A stretch of 64,000 bases of DNA from positions 868,001 through 932,000 of the forward strand of contig JAUPSS010000003.1 in the NCBI GenBank assembly GCA_040285825.1, read 5' to 3'. Of this stretch, positions 1-9,719 are shown in pieces (the first letter of the stretch is position 1; the number at the start of each line of letters is the position of its first letter). The notes under the pieces are model-generated. The model had not been told where the DNA came from. It made no database searches and worked only from the letters and a program-made list of their open reading frames with translations. The position numbers and the translations under genes were made by a program. The DNA comes from Eukaryota sp. TZLM1-RC. Taxonomy: Eukaryota > Metamonada: BaSk clade.

Positions 1-985
1 TTTAAATTTGAAGTACACTCTTCGAACATTACAGAAACGATTGACTGGAATGTATGAAAAAGATCTTTATAATAATATATGCAGCTCGGCTGTTTTAAAT
101 CAAGATCTTCACTCATTGTTATTGGAAAAGGGTGTTTGTGAAAACAAGTCGTCAGATTCTTCACTTTTTGTAACCATGGTACCACGAAGATTTGGATTGT
201 GTGCCACTAATGAAGCATTTGTAACAAAAATGAGATTATATTTGAACATCCCCATTAACCAATTATTATCAAAAGAAAAATGTATTTGTTCGAATTCACC
301 TCAACTCACTTTGCGCCATGCTCTGAATTGCTCTAAATTGATAACTTATCGTTCTTCATTACATGATGCTGTTAGAGACACTGTTTTCAATATGGCACAA
401 ACTGCAAGGATATCGTGTATCAAAGAGCCCCTGCTGAAGGAAACACTTTCTCTGAATAATTTTGGTTCTGATGATAGAGGTGATGTATACTGTGATTGGA
501 TTGATAATTCTGAAGCTATTGTTGACTTTGTCTCATGTAATGTTGCAAATGATACTTTGGTTCACAAAAGAAAACTTAATCCTGTGGCTGCTCTGGATTT
601 TAAAGCAAAAGAGAAACAAAGAAAATATGACAAAGATATTGAAGAGGCTAATGCCGATAGAAATACACAGCTGGTTTTTATTGCTTTCCCATTTTCGATA
701 AATGAAAGATTATCAGTAGAAGCAGGAACTTTTTAGAATGATTTCCAAAAAATGGTTCAAGAAAAAACAATGAAAAGATTTGATATTTTTTTATGGCGTT
801 CACGGATTCAATTTGCCATTATCAATAGATAACCTCGGTTTTTCAATCGAATTAGAGAAGCTTTAGCTAGACAGCAAGCAGATCAAGATTTTGTAGAGGA
901 AATCTTGGTTCAATGATAGTCGTCCCATTAGTTATGAGTTAATTTAATTAAGTGTGCAAATTCAATAAATACATTTTATTAATGT
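1..985 (+). mobile_element. RLE-type non-LTR retrotransposon, 3' fragment (copy a)
   Basis: The fragment enters from the left edge of the window and covers the part of the ORF downstream of the reverse transcriptase core. An open frame runs from about 8 to 736. It has a zinc-knuckle-like motif (CIC, then H-x4-C, near 285-335) followed by a restriction-like endonuclease pattern: an Asp (RGD) and a second Asp (VDF) separated by 13 residues, matching the PD-X12-14-D spacing of RLE retrotransposons. A K-rich KxxKY stretch follows near 600-630. A TAG at 734-736 interrupts the frame, because copy h continues through this point to a C-terminal tail (FxxRIREALARQQADQDF), and that tail is still recognisable here to about 915. 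The 3' untranslated tail ends near 985. No RT catalytic core is present. The copy is 5'-truncated or cut by the window edge and is not functional. Confidence 0.75.
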
Positions 986-1271
986 TTACAGTTTAAAAAA
1001 TAAGTAATTGTAATCTTTCAAGAACATTTACAAATTAAATTATGAGGTAAATTATCAGGCCAGATAAAGGAACGAAATCTCATATTCAAAGTCCAAGCAG
1101 AATCAGTGCAAAAATAGTTACGCTTTCGAATCAAAAGTTTCGATTCAGATCTTTCTAATCTTCAAGCATTTTTGGATACATTTACTAAATGGGATATATA
1201 CAATATAAGATCTCCTTTTACAGATATCTCAACATGACCAATCACATAGTTCCTCCTACTTTGGGTTGCCA

Positions 1272-2072
1272 ATGTCCCGTAATCGCACTTTGACTACAAG
1301 CTTTGAATCCATGAATAGAACCGTTGCTGGTGTTGCTGGTGTTATTCATGGTTCTATCATGAAATCACACGATGAACACCAGCTCACCACACATCGAACG
1401 CCCCCGCCTTTCCAGATCTTCGATAGTCACAAGTCCAATCTCAGTCCACCTTCCTTTTCGAACGTTTATATTTTCATATACGATGTCTTTCGTCGTGCCC
1501 AAGTTGAACCTGAATGGTATATTCGTCCTAACCCTAATTTTAGTATCATTTCCGCGTTTATCTACCTTGAACGACTTCGTCAAAAGAGACCCGACATCTA
1601 TCTTACTCCTTTGAATTGGGAAAAACTTCTTTTTACCTCCATAATGGTGTCCTCCAAGTTTGCAGATGACATTAGCTGTTCGTCTTACTCATTTTCTCTT
1701 TGCTCTGAAAAACTTGTTTCCCTCCATGAACTAAATCAATTAGAAGCCCTTTTTGTCACAGAACTTGACTTTGAACTTTATGTTGGGGAAGAACTCTATA
1801 GAGATGTCTATTACACCCTTAAAAAGCTTTGGGTTCATTTACGAACGAACTCTGTAGGCGAAGTCATTCCCTTACCTAAATCCACAATAGATTCTCTAAA
1901 TCTTCCCGGTCATTTTGGTCCTTACTTCCTTTTCAAGTGCCATTCAAGTTCTGAAGTTCCTGAAGCAGCTGGCATAGGCTCCTTGTCTTCCCCACGGTCA
2001 TTCAGCTCTGTTTTGACTGCATTTAAGGAAAGAAGGAGATCTCGCTTTGGTAGGCGAGGGTTGTCTATATAA
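1272..2072 (+). CDS. cyclin (cyclin Y / Pho80-like), with one 27-nt intron
   Basis: The gene encodes a single cyclin box of the kind that partners Pho85- or CDK14/16-like kinases. The start is the ATG at 1272; the two codons before it open with TTG. Removing intron 1517-1543 gives 259 residues. Cys84 is created across the junction, producing EPEC followed by IISAFIYLERL, the helix-1 signature of this cyclin class. Then come NWEKLLFTSIMVSSKFADD and the LNQLEALFV helix with LDFELYV, as in CCNY and Pho80/PCL proteins. The N-terminus is short and Ser/Thr-rich, and the C-terminus is basic (RRRSRFGRR). The gene converges on the minus-strand coiled-coil gene with about 160 bp between their stops. 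Assignment to cyclin is firm; the exact subfamily is inferred from motif layout. The unspliced frame is also open, so a naive gene call would insert nine wrong residues. Confidence 0.85.
   Translation: MSRNRTLTTSFESMNRTVAGVAGVIHGSIMKSHDEHQLTTHRTPPPFQIFDSHKSNLSPPSFSNVYIFIYDVFRRAQVEPEWYIRPNPNFSIISAFIYLERLRQKRPDIYLTPLNWEKLLFTSIMVSSKFADDISCSSYSFSLCSEKLVSLHELNQLEALFVTELDFELYVGEELYRDVYYTLKKLWVHLRTNSVGEVIPLPKSTIDSLNLPGHFGPYFLFKCHSSSEVPEAAGIGSLSSPRSFSSVLTAFKERRRSRFGRRGLSI
1517..1543 (+). other. 27-nt in-frame spliceosomal intron in the cyclin gene
   Basis: The segment begins GTATAT, contains CTAACCC as a branch-site-like motif 9-10 nt before the end, and ends TTTTAG. Its length is a multiple of three and it contains no stop, so the ORF reads through it. 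Splicing joins TG to T, giving Cys, and restores the EPEC-IISAFIYLERL cyclin motif, which the unspliced frame breaks with nine extra residues. The same GTAT / CTAACCC / TAG anatomy is seen in both kinesin introns in this window. Confidence 0.8.
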
Positions 2073-2233
2073 CTCTTTTTTGTCTATGTGTTGATTTAAT
2101 AAACGATTTATTTAGTTTTTGTCTAATTGTTTTGGTATAACTTAATGAATTTATAACATTAGAGATGAGATTGAAAATAAATATACAGTTAAAATTAATG
2201 GTACAAAAAAGAAAAATACCTCCCAACCAAAGC

Positions 2234-4459
2234 CTAACTTGGAGGTAAACTTGGGGAATTCAACTCAAACGCAGAAGACCTAAATTCTTGAAGGGTATTG
2301 GAACTTGAAGAAATAAAGCTATCCTCTGGTTGATCCTCATCATCAAGCTCCAACGCCACAGTCAAAGTAGCCTGAGTTCTAGAAAGAAGGGTTAGGGTTT
2401 TCGAAAGTGCATCTGGCTCATTATTATCAAATAAATCAGAAGTGGCTTGCGAAATTAAAGTTAATTGTTGCTGAATTAGTGATTTGATTTGGTAATATTT
2501 GGCAACTAATGACTCATCGTCCTGTTGCCGGGAAAAACTCTCAAAAAGCTTTAACAAAAGAGGTTTCAAAAAGTCAAAGCTTTTCCAAGAGGCTGAGAAG
2601 GACTGTAGATTCGATAGTTCAGAAACATCACGTGATTGATTGATGTGTGATGTGGCATCCTGGAGAAATGAAGAAACCAATGATTCTACCTCCCCAAATC
2701 CAGTTTCCTCTGACTTGATTTCAATCAAAATTTCAATCAAACTCTTTGCCGATTCAAACGATTGAATAATATCAACTACCCGCTGTAAACTCTTTTCTTC
2801 TCCATTCTTTACAACATTAGAAACTAAATCAGCAATCAGGGGGACCTTGCTACTAGCTGATACTCCCAGAGCACCACATAATCGTGCCCTTTCTGTTTGA
2901 CTAAGACCATAAATAGAGTCAATAAGAACAACTGGAGCATTGGTGGCCTTTATCTTGCTAAGTTTTGCCTCATTTTCTTTATTCAAATGTCTTAGCTGCT
3001 GAATCTGTTCAGCTTGTCTTTCAATCAAACCCTCCCTTTTTTCAGTCTCTTGTTCCACTCGTTCTTGAAGTTCAGTGTATGCTTGGTGTAGCTGTGAAAG
3101 TTTTTGGGACAAATGACTGTTGTTCTTGACTTCAGTGGAGAGCTTTGACCGTAGCTCAAAAAGTTCTGGATCCGTCTTGACTTTGTTTGACTTTTCAGCA
3201 GAGGAATTGGTTTGAGTTGAATTGGTGGTTTTTGGTACAGGTTCTTGGAGAACAGTTTGGGAAGAGTTGATCACGTGATGGTCCTCGGAAGTCTGAGGAA
3301 CTACGTCATCATTTTGATCCCTTTTAGCCTCATTTAGAGCGGTTAGTGCAGATTTAAGTCTCTTCTTGACAGTTGAATATTTTTGACCTAATTGGTTTAA
3401 TTCTTGAGAAATCTGTTGAATTTTGGACTTTTGACTGTCAATCAACTGATCTTTTCCATTTAATTTCGCCACCAAGTCATCACGTTCCTTTTTGACTGTT
3501 TCAAGATTATTCTGATCTTCCTCAACACGAGTCAGAGTACTTTCCACCTCAGTCAACATTAATGAAGTTGCTTCTAATTGTTCTTTAAGTTCTTCATTCT
3601 CAGAAACTAATCTATTGAAATCAGCAGACTGATTAGGATGAATACGTGATTTTGACCTACTTTCCTGCATATTCTTCATCTTTTCGAGAGTCTCTGCGTA
3701 GTCAGACATCAAATCGCAACCATTCATTGCTGCTGATTCCAAGTTTGGCATCATTGACATTAACTTGACCAAATACTGCTTGGTACCATTATACCCTGAT
3801 TTTAGGCGGTGATGAGCACCTTTAAGTAAGTTAAACTCTTGGTCTTGGGTTTTCAAGGATTTTTGAGCGTTTGAAAGACTGTGTTTGTAAGAGGAAACCT
3901 CATCACGTAACTTGAAAGACTCTGATTGAATTTCTTCATATTTCTGGACCATTTCACAATGACTAGATTCTAATTCTGCTATTCTTTGCTTGTAAAGATC
4001 TTCACTCTTCGCAAAGGCTTCTGCGAGATCGGTGGGAGCTGATTGTTGTTCCAGCTCAGAAACGCGTGATCTGAGGGTCATATTGTCTGACTCTAGATGG
4101 CTATTACGTTCGCGTGACTCAGCAAGCTCTTCCTTAACGGTAGTAATGATGTCATCGTATGTGGTTAAACGGACAAGAAGTGAATCCCTTTCGGTGGTCA
4201 GATCGTGTAAATGACTGGCGAGCTCCTCAACACGGGAAGTCAGTGTTGAAAGCTTTTTAGAACGGCTTAGACATGATTGACAAGAATTGGAGGGTGTGAG
4301 ACCAGCAGAAGAGGTATAGGGACTAAAGAGCCATTGAGAATCAGATAATGTTGAAGTGTTCTGTGCATATGATCGTGAATCATCTACAAATGAGGAAGAT
4401 GGTAGAGATGGAGCTGGAGAAGGAACTGGAAAGGATGAAGATGGTTTCAGGTCATCCAT
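2234..4459 (-). CDS. long coiled-coil protein of unknown function
   Basis: A 741-residue protein starting at the ATG at 4459; the ORF can be extended upstream only to a TTG. The N-terminus (about 1-70) is Ser/Pro-rich and low in complexity, with a CQSCLSRSKK segment. Residues from about 70 to 500 are heptad-like and rich in Glu, Lys, Gln and Leu, predicting an extended coiled coil interrupted by Ser-rich linkers. Residues from about 510 onward are less charged, appear helical and may form a small globular domain (around SIYGLSQTERARLCGALGVS). The C-terminus is acidic. I recognise no family; candidates are tethering, centrosomal or cytoskeletal scaffolds. The frame is intact over its full length with no sign of decay. 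It converges with the cyclin gene. Confidence 0.75.
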   Translation of the reverse strand: MDDLKPSSSFPVPSPAPSLPSSSFVDDSRSYAQNTSTLSDSQWLFSPYTSSAGLTPSNSCQSCLSRSKKLSTLTSRVEELASHLHDLTTERDSLLVRLTTYDDIITTVKEELAESRERNSHLESDNMTLRSRVSELEQQSAPTDLAEAFAKSEDLYKQRIAELESSHCEMVQKYEEIQSESFKLRDEVSSYKHSLSNAQKSLKTQDQEFNLLKGAHHRLKSGYNGTKQYLVKLMSMMPNLESAAMNGCDLMSDYAETLEKMKNMQESRSKSRIHPNQSADFNRLVSENEELKEQLEATSLMLTEVESTLTRVEEDQNNLETVKKERDDLVAKLNGKDQLIDSQKSKIQQISQELNQLGQKYSTVKKRLKSALTALNEAKRDQNDDVVPQTSEDHHVINSSQTVLQEPVPKTTNSTQTNSSAEKSNKVKTDPELFELRSKLSTEVKNNSHLSQKLSQLHQAYTELQERVEQETEKREGLIERQAEQIQQLRHLNKENEAKLSKIKATNAPVVLIDSIYGLSQTERARLCGALGVSASSKVPLIADLVSNVVKNGEEKSLQRVVDIIQSFESAKSLIEILIEIKSEETGFGEVESLVSSFLQDATSHINQSRDVSELSNLQSFSASWKSFDFLKPLLLKLFESFSRQQDDESLVAKYYQIKSLIQQQLTLISQATSDLFDNNEPDALSKTLTLLSRTQATLTVALELDDEDQPEDSFISSSSNTLQEFRSSAFELNSPSLPPS

Positions 4460-4868
4460 AGCTGTGTTGTCCAATAATGGAAAATACTGTGAATTTCACT
4501 CATCATGCATTCCCTTGTGAAATTCACTCCTGTTTTCAACTCCCTCAGTGTCTACTCACAGGCTGTAAGAGACATGTAGCATCATTTGACAAAGACAATC
4601 ATGATCTTCATCAATGGGCTACCTCACTTAAATACACCTACTGCTTTCACAGAACAAAGCCTCGCGACTTGATGTATCCAAGTGGATCTACCAAATGCTA
4701 CTAAGGTATTTGTAGATCGGTCTCAAAAGTTTTTCAAAAAAATTAAAAATAAAATAAAAAACTCAAAATAAAATACCAGTTTTTCAAAAGTTTTTGTTTC
4801 TGTATGCTCAGGTTCCCCATTCAGTTCCTCAACAGAGCTTCTGGGCAGATGTATCCTTCCGGTCACAA

Positions 4869-6777
4869 TTACGCTTTCTTCTTAATTTGAATATTTTTTG
4901 CAACGGAAATATCTCTGTCATATACTATTTGACACTCAATACAAATACGCATCTGCCATGAGCCTGCTTGAATATTCTCGGCCATGCAACAACTTGACAT
5001 TTTGCTTGTATTAAATTCACTGGTTGACAAGTGCTTCACGTCCTTTTGATAACACAACCATTTTCTGAAAGCCCTTGCTGATCCATATCGATTGACTTTT
5101 TGGCAATGAGAAGGGAAATTAGCAGAACCCACAGTAAGATAGAGTCTTTCAGGATGTCCAGCCAGCCTTTGAAATTTGTTGAGAGTCTCTCTGAACCGTC
5201 TCTCTTTTCGTCTGCGGTTATCAAATTTAATTATTTTCCATTTCTGGCGATTACTTTCCAAATACACTTTCCTCCTGACCAAATTCCAATGGTTCAAATA
5301 TTGGTTGAAATTTTGAACGGAATATTGGTTGGGAGAGTGTTTACTGGGTGAAGGTTTTGTCATGTATCTTCTGCCAGTTGGACAAGGGATAACCCCACAT
5401 TGATAATCATTTAAGAAGTAACCACATAATCTAGATTGGCCCAGATCAACTCCAATAAGGGGCCTTTCAGGTAAAATTTCGACTGGATGTCTACGTCTCC
5501 GACAAGGGCATTCTTTAAGTGCCCTTGAACTGTGTTTCTCTGGTTTTGTTGGCATCAGGGTCACTTTTAATTTCTTTTTTCGATCTTCGTTTCTTTTTCG
5601 GTGGTTCATCCAGCTCATCTGTGTTTTCTGAGTCATTATTTTTTCCTTCAATGGTCAAAAGCAGTTCATTACCATTAGTTTTCAATTAAATTTTGTTAAA
5701 TCTATTTTTCAAACTTTTTCTGTTGATATTGAATTTTTGGTAAGGACATTGTTTGAATATTCGTTTCAAACACGTATTTCTGATAAACTTTGTTTTGGAA
5801 GATATTCCTTCAATAATTGGAAATTTTTTCACAGAGTGGAAAATTTGTGAAGGTACCTCAATAAATTTAGAACCTTTATGAGAAGCTAAAGGTATTATTC
5901 TAAATTTCTTCCAGCAATGCACATGAGAAAAGAAAGTGAGTAAGTATTGTGAAATTTTAAGATTAAAGAGACAAAGCTCACCAATTTCCTTTGATGAAAA
6001 GGTGATTTTATCATGTGAGGACAGAAGGGAAGCAGTGGTAGGAAATCTTTGAAGGAGATTCAAGATAAACTTACATGCATTTAATAAAAAGAATCTTTCT
6101 CTTGAATTATTCAAATTGAAATTGATGAAGTATTCAAGAACAGAATCAACTACTACTTCCTCGGGTTGGGCTAATGGTTCATCTGGCAAAAGTGAAAGAA
6201 TATTATTTGCAAAGACATTTGTTTTATCCAGGGCTCTACAATGAGCACGAATAAAGTTTTTTGTCCAGGATTGACAAATTTTAGGTAAACTTGTCTTCAC
6301 GTTAGACGCCAATTGACGAGCCCGACAAGCAAGGTAAGGAGAAAGCCCTTTTTTATTGATAAAATTACAATTCTGGGATTGCAGCCAAGCATTGAGAAAA
6401 AGATTGAATGAATTTCTGTAAGGCACTAAAGAATTTTCCCACAAAGAAACAAGAGACCTGTCTTGTGGGCATTCTGGAAGAAATCCATTCTAAAAGATAT
6501 GGAGTAATTGGCGTTGGCCTTTAGATGTGGAAGGCTTTGGAAAAGAACCAGTGGTGATGACGGTCATAAAAAGATACCATACATCCTGTTCCACTAAAGC
6601 TCTAGATGCCAACGGAAAATTTAGAAGAAAAGATTGAAGTAATAAAGAAGCTTCATGACAAATCTCAGTGACCACAGGAAGGTCAGTCCGAATTTGTTGC
6701 ACCGCTGCAGGGGTCAGCAGCGAGTTAAGTGCACAAGACCGAGTGAATACACGTGACACAGAGTGGGTGTCTGTCAT
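4869..6777 (-). pseudogene. Fanzor2-like (TnpB-related OMEGA nuclease) pseudogene F1
   Basis: Three consecutive minus-strand reading segments (6777-6490, 6444-5686, 5651-4869) make up one Fanzor-like nuclease. The N-terminal helical part starts at the ATG at 6777. The middle part carries an IPLASHKGSKFI segment that matches IASLKPTFVPF in copy F2. Just downstream of the second in-frame stop lies a TNGNELLLTIEG stretch and a basic nuclear-localisation-like PPKKKRR (about 5590). The C-terminal part has RuvC-I (GVDLGQSRLCGYF), a RuvC-II-like region (LYLTVGSANFPSH), a Cys-rich zinc ribbon (SSCC ... CIEC) and RuvC-III (YDRDISVAKNI). Breaks are an in-frame TAG at 6490-6492, an in-frame TAA at 5686-5688 and a frameshift near 5510-5530. 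Fanzors are RNA-guided DNA endonucleases; this copy cannot make an intact enzyme. Whether a guide RNA (omega RNA) region exists past 4869 cannot be judged here. Confidence 0.72.
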
Positions 6778-7507
6778 GTAGTGAGAATAAAGAACTCATC
6801 TATCAAATTTTACACTTGTCACCCCATTTTCGACTTCTTGTTGCCTGTTCTGGGAGGTTTTTAACCCTCAACTTGGTTTCGGGAGGTTTTCACTATTCCC
6901 ACACTTTCCCCTCACTTCATAAACTGGGTTCTTATTTCCCTCACTTACCTTCTGTTCCGAGCTTTAGGAATCCCCTATAATCTTTCAACTTCTTTCTAGT
7001 ACTCCCTCAGTCAATGCCCCACTACTGGCCCTCCACAAGCTGTAACTTATGAAAATAATAAATAATAATGGTGATGCAACTGTTCATCATTTCAAATCTT
7101 CACCACAATTATTCTTTTGTACTGAGGTTAGTGCTCAACCTGAGGTAACAATGACTATTAATGTGGACTTTTCAATATGAGTATAATTTTCATGTTCATG
7201 AATTTCCCTTAAGTATTTTGATTAGCACAATTGTTGTCGCAAGAAACTACCAACAATATTAATTAAAAAAAAACAAAAACTCAAATCGTTGGACCGGAAC
7301 AGCAATTTGCTCCATTAGTATATTGTATTGAAACCTACTTCACACTAAAGCCGGGCGAGAAAATGACCCTGTTTCGTCAATTCAACCTAAAGATAACACT
7401 TGACAAATGTTATTCACATTTTATAGGGCATGGGGGTGGTCTTGCTTATACAATTATCACTGAAAAGACACAACCAACAAAGTTTCAACACCGGGGTTTA
7501 TTTACAA
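6778..7507. other. intergenic stretch with no recognised gene
   Basis: About 730 bp separate the Fanzor pseudogene start from the peptidase stop. I see only short frames without recognisable motifs or coding character, and AT-rich non-repetitive sequence from about 7020. It would contain the peptidase 3' UTR and whatever promoter F1 once used. Confidence 0.5.
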
Positions 7508-9619
7508 CTAGAAAGCATCTTCTTCTTCCAAAATGAGTCCAGTACTCAACATCAAATACTTGGTGTCATAGGATCTCCCTCTAAACTCCCTAAATAAGTC
7601 TAATGGATGTCTGCCTCCTCCCGAAGCCAAGAAAGTCTTTCTAAACTTCCTTCCTAATTCACCAACCTTTTCGTTGTTATCTAATCCTACTTCTTCGAAT
7701 GCATACCAAAGATCCATGCACAACACCTCAGCAAACTTGTAACTCCAATAAGCAGCTGAGTAACCCCCTGCAAAGATATGCCTAAAACCACAAAGGAAAT
7801 AATCCTCTGCAAGTGGGGGAATGATGGTGTTTGATTTCGCACAAAAATGATAAACTTCCAATACATTTCTTGCAGTTTCAGTAGAGTCTGCAAGATTCGC
7901 CAGGTCTAATCCATGACCCAAACTGTCCATGGCCCTTGAAACATTGGGGGAGTAAAAATGGTGAAGATGCATATCAGTAGTTCCAAATAGGAGTTGTCTA
8001 ATGCTGGCAGTGCCGGCAAAGAACTTCCGCAACTTTTGAAGGTTTCGAATAACATCTTCAGATAATACCTCTCTTGTTTTGTAGTGAATAGCAATTTTCT
8101 GCAGAGTTGGCAAATCATACAGCCAATTCTCCATAAACTGAGAACAAATCTCAACTGTATCCCATTCCACCCCATTAATTCCAGCAATAAGAGGATTATC
8201 TACCTCAGTCAACACCCCTTGCAAGACATGACCCATCTCATGGAAGAGGGTTTCCACCTCATTAAAGGTCATCAAGCTTGGTGTTTCACCAACGGGTGGT
8301 GTTGAGTTGCAGACAGCATAAACGACTGGAACCCTTTCCTCACCAAGAATCTTGCTTCGTTGGCAACCATCATCCATCCAGGCTCCTCCTCGTTTGTTTT
8401 CTGGGCGGGAATAAGGATCTAAAATGATGTAGGAAAGGGGTTGTTGATCGCAAACTTCAAAAACCTTACAGTCGGCATGCCACGTTTCAATTCCAAGACT
8501 TTTCTGGACTTCTGGATCGAGTTCTTTCACTTTTGCACCAAAGACTCTCTCTACGATAGCCCACAGCCCTTGAAGAACATTATTAAGTTCAAAATAAGGT
8601 CTTAATGCCTCTTCATCAAGATCTAAATACTTTTCCTTATAACGTTGCATATAATAACTCAGATCCCATTGCCTCAACTCATTAACTGTATTGTTACTGA
8701 ATTCCTTGGCAAACTTCAAAAGTTCAGCATACTCCTTCTCAGCAGCTTGATAAGATCTAGTTCTTAACTGATCAAGGAAAGTGAACACGTCATGGGGGTC
8801 ATTACTGATTGCTTTAGATTGTAAAACTACCTCAGCATGGGTATTGAAACCCAATAACTGGGCCCGTTCCTTTCGAAGTAAAAGAATCTTTTCCATATTT
8901 TCAAAGTTTGAAAACTTGTCTTGAGAAGCAACTTTAATAAACGCCTTATAGACCTCCTCTCTTAATGACCTATTTTCTACATATTTCATAAAGGGGACAT
9001 ACACAGCATGATCCAACGTCACTACCATGCCGAATCCTTTTGTTTCTCCGTTTTGCTTCATTAATTGCTTGGTTGAGTCTGGAATTCCCTTGACTTCTTC
9101 CTCGGTAACTGGCCTGGCATATTCCTTAATAGAGTCCAGTACGTTGTCAGAAAACGTTGAAGAAAGAGATGCTAATTGTTCTTCAATTTCGTTAAATCGT
9201 TGCTTCTTTTCTCCTTCAAGATGTACACCAGATAGTTCAGCATCGCGGATTTTCATCTCTACGATCCGACGTTGATCATCTTGGAGGTGTTCGTTAGCCT
9301 TAATGTGGAGGATTTTCTCGTAAACAGGACGTGATTGTTCGATTGCAGAGGAAAGTCGAACAATTAAGGGTTGGCAGTGGTTATGAATTTCACGGAGTCT
9401 ATCAGAGTTTTGAACACCCATCAGATGAGTAACAATGCCCCAGGACTTTGATATACGATCTGAAAGCTGACAGAGTGGAAGTACGAGATCATCATAAGAT
9501 GGAGAGTCGAGTTGCTCCAATTCGCTAAGTTTGGATCGCGAGTACTGATCTAGTTCATGGAGTTGATCAGGAAACGTTTCAATGTCCAGTTTGAACGGTG
9601 GGAACTGTTGAAAGTTCAT
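7508..9619 (-). CDS. M3 family zinc metallo-oligopeptidase (oligopeptidase A / thimet type)
   Basis: A 703-residue intact protein. The catalytic zinc motif is HEMGH near residue 458, within TLFHEMGHVLQ, followed by the third-ligand region GINGVEWDTVEICSQFMENW typical of M3A peptidases such as oligopeptidase A, plant organellar oligopeptidase and thimet oligopeptidase. The substrate-loop region (FNEVETLF) and the C-terminal GGYSAAYWSYKFAEVLCMDLW block (a Gly/Tyr-rich substrate-binding segment) are present. These enzymes cleave short peptides, including degraded targeting peptides. Length matches the family. No signal peptide or obvious mitochondrial presequence is visible (MNFQQFPPFKLDIETF), so a cytosolic location is inferred. 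The ATG is at 9619 and the stop is TAG. The RLE fragment b starts within about 100 bp of its 5' end. Confidence 0.93.
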   Translation of the reverse strand: MNFQQFPPFKLDIETFPDQLHELDQYSRSKLSELEQLDSPSYDDLVLPLCQLSDRISKSWGIVTHLMGVQNSDRLREIHNHCQPLIVRLSSAIEQSRPVYEKILHIKANEHLQDDQRRIVEMKIRDAELSGVHLEGEKKQRFNEIEEQLASLSSTFSDNVLDSIKEYARPVTEEEVKGIPDSTKQLMKQNGETKGFGMVVTLDHAVYVPFMKYVENRSLREEVYKAFIKVASQDKFSNFENMEKILLLRKERAQLLGFNTHAEVVLQSKAISNDPHDVFTFLDQLRTRSYQAAEKEYAELLKFAKEFSNNTVNELRQWDLSYYMQRYKEKYLDLDEEALRPYFELNNVLQGLWAIVERVFGAKVKELDPEVQKSLGIETWHADCKVFEVCDQQPLSYIILDPYSRPENKRGGAWMDDGCQRSKILGEERVPVVYAVCNSTPPVGETPSLMTFNEVETLFHEMGHVLQGVLTEVDNPLIAGINGVEWDTVEICSQFMENWLYDLPTLQKIAIHYKTREVLSEDVIRNLQKLRKFFAGTASIRQLLFGTTDMHLHHFYSPNVSRAMDSLGHGLDLANLADSTETARNVLEVYHFCAKSNTIIPPLAEDYFLCGFRHIFAGGYSAAYWSYKFAEVLCMDLWYAFEEVGLDNNEKVGELGRKFRKTFLASGGGRHPLDLFREFRGRSYDTKYLMLSTGLILEEEDAF

Positions 9620-9719
9620 GTTTCAAATCAGGGATGACTAAAGTGGTCCAAAATATAGAAAAGTAGGATTTTGCTAAACTTTTTGAATTAATTTATTTTT
9701 ATTCAACAACAAATATTTT

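Noticed and set aside
2385-2400. CCCTAACCC text on the coding strand of the coiled-coil gene, resembling the intron branch region
   Set aside because: No GT 5' splice site occurs within ~60 nt upstream, and the frame through it is continuous and fits the protein (LSKTLTLLSRTQ).
4477-4704. 75-codon plus-strand frame starting just upstream of the coiled-coil gene
   Set aside because: No recognisable motif or coding character; lies in the 5' flank of the divergent gene and is probably chance.
6490-6500. TTTTAG at the in-frame stop of Fanzor F1 as a possible 3' splice site
   Set aside because: No GTAT-type 5' site at a matching phase within the size range of the other introns; treated as a premature stop.
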